Positions 47,048 to 57,599 of a DNA stretch of 64,000 bases are shown piece after piece. The stretch comes from Diphasiastrum complanatum. Taxonomy: Eukaryota; Streptophyta; Lycopodiopsida; Lycopodiales; Lycopodiaceae. A model generated the notes under the pieces. The model was given only the letters and a program-made list of their open reading frames with translations, was not told where the DNA came from and did no database searches. A program made the translations under genes and the position numbers. The stretch spans positions 293,620 through 357,619 of the forward strand of contig CM055107.1 in the NCBI GenBank assembly GCA_029204225.1, in the 5' to 3' direction. How positions within the stretch are numbered: position 1 is the first letter of the stretch; each line of letters starts with the position of its first letter.

Positions 47048-47402
47048 GTACTAGAACTGATCCAGCTTTTTTGAGCTTTCACAAGCAGCAAACACATGTA
47101 TGGCCTATCAAAATGCTTGTCGCACTGTGTTTATGGACATAAAACTTTTTTTTTCCATTCTCACAGAGCCGGCAAACCTGGTGCGCCGGCGCACCTGGTT
47201 TGCCGGCTCTGTGAGAATGGAAAAAAAGCCCCATTTTGCGCACCTGGTTTGCCGGCTCTGTGAGAATGGCAAAAAAGCCCCATTTTGTGTGATCAACCAG
47301 CCTTTGGCTCCTCTTTTCGTTACCATGCTACATGTACTAGAACTGATCCAACATTATTGTGCTTTCACAAGTAGTAAAAGCATGTATGGCCTATCAAAAT
47401 GG
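47048..47402 (+). repeat. Pair of 69-bp direct repeats flanking GC-rich hairpins
   Basis: 47048-47116 and 47333-47402 share GTACTAGAACTGATCCA, GCTTTCACAAG and CATGTATGGCCTATCAAAATG-type sequence with a few differences. The GC-rich palindrome block sits between them. Confidence 0.8.
47148..47300. repeat. GC-rich near-perfect palindrome plus half-site
   Basis: 47155-47220 is a 66-bp inverted repeat centred on GCGCCGGCGC. Its arms, CCATTCTCACAGAGCCGGCA and its complement, differ at a single base pair. It is extended by poly-T on the left and poly-A on the right. A second half-site, GCACCTGGTTTGCCGGCTC with GTGAGAATGG and AAAAAAGCCCCATTTTG, follows in tandem at 47238-47288. The GC content contrasts sharply with the AT-rich surroundings. 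Confidence 0.9.
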
Positions 47403-47579
47403 ACATGGGTTTGTGAATGATGTGTTTGCTCATAGTGGATGGACAAGAAGGCGTATACGGAAACCCTGAAGAAGTTGGCAAGTCTTTTCAAGAGGAACTT
47501 CGAAAATTTTATGGACCAAAAAGTTGGAAATGACAGCAAACTTACTGAAGCAATACTTGCAATTGGGCCTCAGTGAATC

Positions 47580-48172
47580 ATGTCTTTGTGCAGTTACACT
47601 TTGTCTTCTGGTCTTACTTGTTGGGTTGTACTAGGAAGTGACTTGGATATAGAGCTATTTATCCTGTCTACTTTGGGGAGGGAAAGGGTGACTCTGCGTA
47701 AAGCCACATCATCGCTCCACGGAGGATACCTCCGAAAGACCAACGGGGGCAAAAATTTGCGAGATAATCAATCGGAGACGATCTTTAAGAAGGAGGGCTT
47801 TAAGTCTTGGCTCTGGGAATCTGCCAAACAGTTTGGGCCAAATCCAAGGCCAACGAATCCGCTAAACCAAAGGTTAATAAGTAAGAGCCTGCTCGTTCCT
47901 CGCGTTTTCTGCGAACCCTGCTGCCGGTAATTTTTACTAGTAGGGCGAGCTGGTTCCATACTCTAATCCTTGGCCTGAGCTCATTCATATTGCCTTACAT
48001 ACTGTTCGACAGCAACCACAAAATGTGGGCAACAACTTGTAGACCTAACGCACCTTTCGACACACAAACACAAAACTTGGGATTGCCTTGGAGCACCAGA
48101 GCCTTAGTTAGGAATGGGATCTTCACATTGTACATGTGTATGTTCCAATCGGTGTTTAAAGAGCTTGGAATC
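47580..48172. other. Unassigned spacer between palindromes
   Basis: Moderately GC-rich sequence with a 116-codon frame (47580-47930) of no recognised family. It may be internal sequence of a non-autonomous element bounded by the palindromes. Confidence 0.3.
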
Positions 48173-48234
48173 TCCATTCTCACAGAGCCGGCAAACTAGG
48201 TGCGCCGGTGCACCTGGTTTGCCGGCTCTGTGGG
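48173..48234. repeat. Second copy of the GC-rich palindrome
   Basis: CCATTCTCACAGAGCCGGCA...GCGCCGGTGC...TTTGCCGGCTCTGTGGGCATG repeats the 47155-47220 palindrome with a few changes, about 1 kb away in the same surroundings. Confidence 0.88.
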
Positions 48235-48342
48235 CATGAAAAAACGCAAAAAAATTCTCAGCAAAGTGCATAAAAACTGCTCAAAGGAATTGAGCTGACT
48301 GACCTACCTGAACCTCTGAAAAATCGTGAGGGCTAAGGGTCT

Positions 48343-48625
48343 GGATAGCAGATGGAATAGCCTGTAGATCGCACTCCAAGTTGAACAAACCACAGATAAG
48401 CCTGTAGACGGCTTAGACGGCTGCTGCTGAACCGTTGAGGAAAACTCTCTACCGCCTGGATAGCAGATGGAATAGCCAGATCGCACTCCAAGTTCAACAA
48501 ACCAAAAAACTACTTGGAAACGGCTGTAGACGGCTGCTGCTGAAACCGTTGAGGAATCCTAAATGTTTGTGAGGGCAGAAGGTCGTGAGGGCAGCAAGTC
48601 GTGAGGGCAGCAGATAAATCACGAT
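48343..48625 (+). repeat. Tandem duplication (~115 bp) and short GTGAGGGCAG repeats
   Basis: GGATAGCAGATGGAATAGCC starts units at 48343 and 48458. Both continue through CGCACTCCAAGTT, GTAGACGGC and CTGCTGCTGAA...CCGTTGAGGA. Just downstream, GTCGTGAGGGCAGCA-type units of 16-18 bp repeat about three times (48568-48615). Confidence 0.85.
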
Positions 48626-50420
48626 GGCAGTACCTTCAAAGAGCAACACTTGACAAAGAGCAGATTGACTATAAGCCAAACCAAAACTAAAAATCAAAAA
48701 ATAACCAAATACTAAAATTAAAAAACTAACTACTAAAGATACAAGTAAAAGTAAAACTAAAAATTAAAACTAACTAAAACCAAGTACTAAGAACTAAGGT
48801 TACTCCCCAAGGTTTAGGGTTATTAAACAAGGAAAATCTCCAACTGGCATTACCAAAAAATAAGTCATCTTATCAGAATTGAAATTTAAAAACAGAACGT
48901 ATTACAATGCTCAGAGAGTTAGTAGAAGGCCGTTTAAAATTTGAGTCGTTGCAAAATTAGACCCTCTATATAGACAATAGAGTGTAGGTCGTTTGGACAC
49001 TTTTTCTTATTTCTTCTTCCATCAAGTTTGGCTGTCTATAGTGTCCTTTTGTTTCTTTGTTGTGTTTCTTTGTATGTGCATGGTTAGACTTTTTTTAAGT
49101 TTTCAGAGTACAAAGTACAACTGGTAAGAGTTGCCATTTTCGTCATTTTGGGTGCGACATTCTCTCTGTTTTGGCACTGTACGCCGTACCACAAGTAGTG
49201 CTTGCATGGGATGCTTTGCAACGACGACATTTCCAAGAATACATTTTTGATCTATTTGTTTTTGTGTTATGTGCAGGATTTTGAAAGTCTGCTATACAGG
49301 TCAGCTTTTTTCAGAAGGTACCTTGCGAATTTTTTTGGTAGTCCAATTTGCGTAATTTTTTTCAATGGCATCAAATTGCATGCCCAACAAGTTTGCAATG
49401 TCATGATTTTTCTGAATAAATCCACTCAAACTGCATTGTTTTTCCTTGGTACCAAAAGTCTGTACAAGTTTGAATAGCAGTTTTTTTTTAAGTAGCTTAG
49501 ACCTTTTTATATTGTACAAATAGGTAAAATTATAATCGTCATCACAAATTTGTGATATTGGTGTGACTAACTCTTCGGTCAATCCATACAGCTCTTTAAC
49601 ACTTCAATGATACATATAGAGAGAGGTCCATGTACATACTATGAACTATCATTGAGCACAATCGAACCTGATCTATACTTTAGAATATTCTTGTAGTAGC
49701 TAGAGTTTGATCACCCATGGAATCAGTTGCCCCATTTTTCAAACAAAATGGTTTCAGCGACAAGAATCTCAACTGAGCATTCACACACAATTATATATGC
49801 AATTGAGAAAATATTTACACACAAGCGAGATAGAAAGCATGTGTTACATTTTTTTTCCAATATTTATCACAGGGTTAAGTGCAATTTGACCATTAGCAAT
49901 TGCCCCAAGCACAAATTGACAACTCATTCTCCAACGATGCAATCTATTTTGCAGTTATTCTCCCTATCCTGGTCATTGCAATGTTAGGCACAATAGAAAA
50001 GGCTTTTCATAAAGTTTTGGGGCTCGAGAAAGTACTCTGACTAGACTAACTAGCAAAAAAAGATGCAATATTTGCAGAGAACTATTTTCCAATTTTACTC
50101 AACCAAATTTTATCCACTTGTTTATAGATGGTATTAGCTTGACTAAGCAATAACTTATTCGATGCATGTATTTTTGTTTTTGGTTCTTTTTTAGATAAAC
50201 CAGCCTTATAATAACCACATATATATGTTTTTGAATTTTACATAAATATTCCATCCAATGTATGTGAAACGAACTCCAAAACACCACATATACAAGTGTA
50301 TATGTTTTTAAGTGCTACTTTCTACTTGTGCAACATAGAATTTTGAGAAATGTGGTGGTTTCCCTGAACCCAAATATGTTCACTCCTCATACATGTTCGC
50401 ACATGTTCACTTTTACCAGG
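48626..50420. other. No recognisable gene; ACTAAAA-rich simple sequence
   Basis: 48665-48790 is a low-complexity A-rich stretch of CTAAAA/ACTAAA words. The remainder is AT-rich and non-coding by eye. It may include the 5' flank of the Mutator-like gene that follows. Confidence 0.45.
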
Positions 50421-50421
50421 T

Positions 50422-53400
50422 GTGATGGAAGCCATCTTGCAATTTAATGGCAACAATGTTGCTTCCTTGAAATTACGGTTCATGGATGGCAGACTTATTG
50501 TAAGCAGAAAATTTTTAGAGCAAAAAGTAGACAATGGCATGTCATTTTCAAGTTTGAATGCTATGGTTGAAGCTAATACCGAAGTCAGAACGATAGTCCC
50601 GTTGGCAAGCCATAAGGACATCGAGGAAAACGACCACTATATCCTCCAATAGTCACTATCAACACAGTATCTGGTTATCAGTAACAAGAAAGAAAAGCCA
50701 AACTTCTACAACATTGATGTTGATAGCCCATTCTCATCCGAAATAGCAAGAAATCATAAATTGCAAAAAAATGCTAGTCTAAAGTGATGGAATACAGCTA
50801 CTAGGGTCTCCCCGCAAACCATTGACCTCGATAGCTCAGATGAGAATGGGCCGATGACTTTTGGAGACATACCACTTTCAATCACAACTGATGACACAAC
50901 GACTCTTGGAGACACAACACCCTCAACCACAACTGTCATAGGACAAAGTGTTCTTCAATGTATTATGTCAAAGCTAGGAACAAACACTGTAAAAAAACTA
51001 CTTGGAAAAATAAAGACACATCTATCTGTACGCGAGATTCCCAGGATTTACAACAGGGATGTTATCTTTAAACTCCCTCCCACGCATGGAAAAACCAGTG
51101 TCATGGATGGTATGGAGCAAAAATATGACGGACACATATGGACAAAGGCTGTGACGATTAATGTTTCGTTTGAAGGGATCGTCCGAATTAGTTACTGTGT
51201 TGGAATATTGGAGTGTCAACGAATAACATGTTCCTAACAACAAGAAAATGAACAACACATTTTTTTAAGGGAACATTAAAAAGGAAGTGTGCTACTAGCA
51301 TAATGGCTCACGGTGCTTGGTCCATTACATGTGTCTTTTGTAAAAAGGCTACGGCTTGTGTGGGATCATGTTCATGCATTGTGTACTATGTGATGCCAAG
51401 AGATCATAGTCTCACCAGATTGATGATACACGAAGGAGAACATACACACGAAGTGCAACCCAGAACCTCAAAACATAGCATTGAGAAAACAAGGTCTCTG
51501 GTTGATAGGGTGGTTAGAGCAGACAGGAGTGCCGGTCTAAGGAAAGTGCAAAAGAGCATAGCGAAGGAACTGATCATGTCATCAATGCTCAAGACAGATG
51601 AAAAGGAAAAGAGGGTGTTGGCGATGTGGAGCTCACAAACTTTCTAGAGGAGCTCATTCCCCTGATGGAGAACAGAAGGTGTTTTCTTGCTTGAGAAAGT
51701 ATTTCAAGGTCTATCTAAAAATCTTCACTTCTTTTCAAGTCGTATTCATTCGCTTGTTGTTTCTTTTTCTACAGGTTGCAGAAAATGGTAATCAATGCCC
51801 GAAATTCCTCGTGTCCTTTAGGAGATGGTCTGGACAGCTTGCTGTTGCTAAAGAAAAATTCTATGTATGAGTTTTCTCACGGTAGTAGATTCCCGGGACA
51901 AGGTCCACCCGATGAGCGTTGCTTTGTTTTTAAGATGTCCACAAAGTGTCCTGCATCAGGTGTGGATCTTGTGGTTCGAATGCAGAGAACTAGTAATGTG
52001 ATTTGAGGAATGCATGGGTACAGTTCGATCATACCAGACGAGTCCTCAATTGGACAACAATGGGTGCCATGTGTATGATCAAAGGTATACATGTTTGTGT
52101 GATACCTATAAAGTTTAATTCAAAATTATGTATTCACAGTAGGTGGCACTGATACTCGCTGAATTTGTGATTTGTAGTATCCAAGAACTATTGACAATAG
52201 CCACATGTGAGATGAAAGAAGAAGACATCGAGTCTCAAGTACTATATTGGAACTTATTGAGCTCTATGGAACGTGCGGGGCACAAAAAAGAAAGATTTTC
52301 ACGGGTTCATGGCAGACGAGGCACAAGCAAATTGGAGAGCAGTCCACACTGTATTCAATGGAGGCCCAGAAAATGAAATGATTGGACGAGAGCAATCGTG
52401 TCTTTTTCACTGGGAGCAAAGCCTGCATATGCATACCAAGAAGTTTGTTCTAAAAGATCATCAAGCGGAGCACAAAGCTATATGTGAGCAATGGAGAACA
52501 TCTGCCACAAAAGAGGAGGCACTTGCACAATATAGATTGATTCGACAATGGTGGCGGACTGGAAAAGTGAGGGACACCGACCTACCATCGATGGATAGCT
52601 GGATGAGTTGGTGGAATGTTAGAATTGCACATTGGGGAGATTTCATGTTTTTGGTAAGTCCAGTGATGCATCTTTAACCGTCTACTTTTTTAATCAATAA
52701 TTTATAAATTTTTCTTAAAAAGACTCTCGTGTCGCGGTTCGTATAGATTCTTGATGGAGCAGATGCAGCCAATACACCACGAACAAATTTGTTTGAATTA
52801 AAACTTGGAAGCTGGCTAGCTGGAGAGGGTCATAAGAGTATTATCTCTTTGTATGATGCATGTGTGTCTAGCATGGCCAATGCCCTCTTACAGAGTGCAA
52901 AACAATATGCCTACATGCAGGGTAGACATGTCGGAGAAGGCCCTAGCTTGGAAACTCTAATTAGTAGAAGTGAGTCCAGAAATCCAGCAAAGCTGAAGGA
53001 GGTTATAGGAACTATGTGACAAGCAGTGGAAGGTAGCCCCATGCACCACACGAACACCACTTGGAAGGAGACAAAGACATAGTACGTCGAAAAAGACGAC
53101 CATCCATTGTGGTAGATGTAGAAGAAAATAGTAGCCACAGGCCAGAGTATAATTTTGAAACTATTAATCGTAGAGAGAAGGGTCGTCCAAGACGAATAAA
53201 TTTTGCTACAAGCACTTCGGGCCTAGGAAAATCACCTAGCACGAGCTGACCAGACTCATCCACAACTTGCTTAGTTGGTGATGGGCAATTAGAAAAACTG
53301 GTTTAAATAGTCGTGTAAAGTGCTTGGGTTGGTTACCACAACAAGGTAAATGTGGTAAATTAATCTCAAATTCTGATTGCACTCTCCAGATAAATGTATC

Positions 53401-53988
53401 TCTCCAATACCTCCAAAGGTACCCAACCTTTGGCCTGTTGCTTATGGCACAAATTTAACACAAGCAGAAGGAGACATGCTCACCTTGGGGGGTTTCCAAC
53501 TTAAGACAAAGCCACTCAATAAAGAAAGTGGGTCGTCAAAAGCCCATGCATCCCAAACTGGAGTACACGAGGACACTCAACCCTCAACTTGTCCTACCAC
53601 AAATGATGCTCGCAATCCAAAGTATAGGCCAAGTTTGTCACCTATTGCATTGGAACGAATAAAAAGAGCACTATTGTTGAATGCCCGTGTATTGACAGAA
53701 AAGGTAATGGAGGAGAATAAGCATGAAATATTCGAAATTGAGACACAAAATTCCAAAGTAAATGACATTTGTTATGATGTCCATATAGCCAGTAAACCGA
53801 TTTGCACATGTCCTGATTTTCAAAAGCATCTCTTGGAGAAAAAGTCCCATCTGGCATGCAAGCATACATACTTTATCTTCCTTCGAGTCATGGGACTCGA
53901 CCAAAATTCTAATATGTTCATCCATCAACCAATGTTGAAGGACGAAGAACTTCTAGTTGCACTAACCCGCTGTAGAACCTACCCTTGA
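50422..53988 (+). pseudogene. Mutator-like (MULE) transposase, multi-exon, disrupted
   Basis: N-terminal exon 50422-50652 (MMEAILQFNGNNVASLKLRF). Then 50854-51237 has a Thr-rich linker and VRISYCVGILECQRITC. A WRKY/GCM1-like zinc finger follows at 51303-51460 (ITCVFCKKATACVGSCSC, HEGEHTHEVQP). A basic helical part continues (SIEKTRSLVDRVVRADRSAG). The core, with introns ending at about 51775 and 52140, contains MADEAQANWRAVHTVFNGGP, SCLFHWEQSLHMHTKKFV and SWMSWWNVRIAHWGDFMFL. A GTAAGT donor at about 52654 and TATAG acceptor at 52746 lead to WLAGEGHKSIISLYDACVSS and EGPSLETLISR. After a TGA (about 53017) and a frame change come an AT-hook-like KGRPRRINF and a SWIM finger (CTCPDFQ...LACKH, about 53800-53870). 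MULE transposases cut and paste TIR elements. This copy is interrupted by stops and frame changes. Confidence 0.75.
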
Positions 53989-54239
53989 CATGTAAATGTC
54001 GTGACCACACAAAGAGTTCTGGAATGACATATCAAAGGAAGAAATGTAGTGGCCATGCCAGTCGAAAGTTTATTTCCAACATGCATGGTCCATCTAGGTG
54101 ATGCAAGATTCTTCTACCTGACGTCCATTTGTGGGTTTTACCTCGTAGCTCTATACTATTGTGTCTTCTTTTACTTGTTGTATATGATCCCGTGGTTTAT
54201 GATTTTCACACAGAGCTTATGCATGTTTGTGGATTAATT

Positions 54240-54570
54240 CTAAATATGGTTTGTATCAAGGATATGCTAGATTAATTAATGGATATTGCTACGTGTTGGC
54301 TATTTATAAATATACTTAAGATATACTCATTGATATAAATTTGGTAAAGGCCCAAATTACCACCTAATGGAAAAAGACATTTCAAGACCCTTCTAATGTG
54401 AATGGGGCTGATTTTATTTGTGAGGAGGCATAACTTTCTCATCTCTTTCTCTCAAGTTCAGCCTAGTCCTCAAGTCTTTTGTATGATGCAATTTTATTTA
54501 ATACAAGAGGTATTGTTCTCTCCTTCTAACTCTCCTATGAACTGAATCTGTTTGCATGCTCTAACTGCAA
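54240..54570 (+). repeat. 3' part of an LTR
   Basis: The sequence ends CTCTAACTGCA immediately before a primer-binding-site-like sequence. It contains CAAGTTCAGCCTAGTCCTC and AATACAAGAGGTATTG, typical of the R-U5 part of a plant LTR. The start is not defined. Confidence 0.5.
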
Positions 54571-54571
54571 T

Positions 54572-54583
54572 TGGTATCATAGC
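54572..54583 (+). promoter_or_regulatory. Retroelement primer-binding site, degenerate
   Basis: TGGTATCATAGC differs by one base from TGGTATCAGAGC. It follows a CA-ended LTR by two bases. Confidence 0.7.
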
Positions 54584-54929
54584 AAATGCCCGTATTGATT
54601 AGAGAGTGCAATAGTTTTTGCTTTCATTTACAAAAAGAACTAGTTTTTTTTTTTCTTTTCTTCAATAGACCTTGCCTTTTTGTTTCTTAATTATGTTTTT
54701 TGCACAATAGATGTGAGGAATGCTTAGATTATCAAGAGAGAGGCAATTGACATCTACTACTATAAATATAGCATACAAGGTCTGAAAACTTTTCTAGAAT
54801 CAATTGTTATGTGAAGAATGCATAATTAACGGAACTCCTCTTTTATGAGAGAAATATGACAATTGAAATATGTCAAAGATTGTGTACAATTCAAAAGAAG
54901 TGAGGGATTTCAATGGACAGATCTTTCAT
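54584..54929. other. Internal retroelement-like sequence, unassigned
   Basis: Non-coding sequence following the primer-binding site. No gag reading is recognised. Confidence 0.35.
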
Positions 54930-55110
54930 GAATTTTTTATCTAAACCGACGAGAAGTAAGAAGTAGGAAAGCCACCAATTCACCATAGACCCTAACCTGA
55001 AAATCAGCAGACAATGAGTAAGATGCATCTTGGTTTTCAAGGGGGCCTTGAACCTGGGACCAAAGAAACTTTGGATGCCAGGCTAACCAATTGAGCCAGC
55101 TCCCTTGGAT
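54930..55110 (-). mobile_element. tRNA-derived SINE
   Basis: On the minus strand a head starting GGGAGCTGGCTCAATTGGTT includes an A box (TGGCTCAATTGG, 55087-55098) and a B box (GGTTCAAGGCC, 55044-55054). These internal RNA polymerase III promoter elements are spaced as in a tRNA. The body follows without tRNA pairing (GGGTCTATGGTGAATTGGTG) and ends in an A-rich ATAAAAAATT near 54930. The length of about 180 bp and this layout fit plant SINEs. The tail and target duplication need checking. Confidence 0.7.
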
Positions 55111-55539
55111 TGACACTAAGTGTTATGAGAGAGACGATGGTATGCTGCTTTAAAGCTTGGAAGTATAGAAAGTCCTCGTTTTTTTTAGTGGTACTCTCTT
55201 AAAGTTTAGATAAGCCCTAATTGAAGTCTGTACTTGAATTAGTAGAAACGCCTAGTTATTCAAAGTGGTTTTCTAAGAACACCTATCTAACATAGAAGTG
55301 GTTCATAGATTATGTTTTCTATAGTATGTACTGCTCAATCCAAAACAAAAATTATGGGACATTCAAGGGTCCAATACAATGTTTCAAAAAGTTTTACCTT
55401 GCTTTAGAAAGTTTTTTGGCAAGCAATTACAAACCAAAAATGACTTGAAGGTCAAACATATGCTGAAGATGCTTGCTTCAATCACAAAATTGCTCGCTGA
55501 GAAATGCTTGCCAAAAAACATTCCCTGCGAGCGAGCGAG

Positions 55540-56659
<1,120 letters not shown>

Positions 56660-56671
56660 GCTCTGATACCA
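56660..56671 (-). promoter_or_regulatory. Primer-binding site (initiator tRNA-Met), minus strand
   Basis: The minus strand reads TGGTATCAGAGC, an exact match to the plant retroelement site. It implies an LTR at higher coordinates and an internal region extending leftward. Confidence 0.85.
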
Positions 56672-56679
56672 ATATAAAG

Positions 56680-57447
56680 TCCTACCAACAGGATTCTAGC
56701 CTAAGCATACCATACAAAGCAACAATACATGGGAACCGGTGGAGGTTAAACCAACCCAAGCAAACCTAGATCATACAGATCTAGCCCCCAAGCTATGGAT
56801 CAATCAAAGTCATGGAAAGAGGAGTCACACCAGCAGCATGTAGCTACTAATCACAAAATCAAGCATACACTAGTGAGAGCCCAGCAGGTATACTTATACC
56901 CTCCAAGGCCCATGCACCACTAGTAGTGCACTGTGACTCCTCACTGGACACCTCTACAGCCTATTTGGGCCACGTCATCCAGTTCCCTAATGACTCGCTG
57001 ATAGACTCATACCAACTCCACCACCATGTGTTTAGGCCTACAACCATTAATTATGATCATCTACATATAAGGGCCCCAATTCCCTTATAGTCACAATTAA
57101 CTTACGGGTTGTTGGTCTACCGGTCCCTAGCGTGGACACGCTACCCAAGACCAGTCATGGGCATGAAACTAGCCTCTGAATTCTATTGGTCCATCTCTAC
57201 CTCCCTAATTATTCAAATTTAAAAAAGAGTGGGAACCATCGAAATTGGAGGGAACCCAACTGTATTGAATAACTTGACATTTAGGCCCTGCGACATTAAA
57301 AGTCCAGCAAAAAGGCCTAAAGTCCTTTTATTGACTTGTAACTAATCAAATAACTATGTGATCATCGGGTTGGACTTACACATGCAGGGTGCCAAATCCC
57401 TCTCACTTATTAACTGTTGCCTTGGGATCCGCAAACCCTCCAATAGT
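56680..57447 (-). repeat. 5' LTR of a minus-strand element, same family as 25224
   Basis: From 57447 leftward the minus strand reads ATTGGAGGGTTTGCGGATCC, matching 25224 onward for nearly 290 bp and diverging beyond. The inner end lies next to the primer-binding site. No open gag follows, so the element is truncated or decayed. Confidence 0.65.
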
Positions 57448-57599
57448 ATCCCCCACCAAAACTGGTGGCGGTCCCACGACACCTGCGAGATGTAGTTATT
57501 GGGGACTTTTATTAGCTTTGCGCCGAATCTTTATTAAATGGTACTACACCTTCTCCATAAAGTCGAGGCAGGCAGTATTGAAATCCAAGTTATAGGCAG

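Larger units (their letters stand above)
46338..47402. repeat. Dispersed TATGGCCTATCAAAATG motif cluster
   Basis: The motif, or its reverse complement CATTTTGATAGGCCATA, occurs in near-perfect form at about 46338 (minus), 46816 (plus), 46847 and 46869 (minus, diverged), 46998 (minus), 47095 (plus) and 47379 (plus), mostly preceded by CATG. Multiple inverted and direct copies in about 1 kb resemble transposase-binding subterminal repeats of a DNA element. No matching terminus is identified. Confidence 0.75.

Noticed and set aside
47108-47326. 72-codon minus-strand frame with repeated FSxLTEPAN
   Set aside because: It is just the palindrome and its half-site read through. The repeats in the peptide are the DNA repeats.
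46338-47402. CRISPR-like array
   Set aside because: The repeated motif occurs in both orientations with irregular spacing and diverged copies, in a plant nuclear context.
55036-55107. A tRNA gene
   Set aside because: A and B boxes are present, but the acceptor and anticodon stems do not pair well and an unrelated body with an A-rich end follows. A SINE explains it better.
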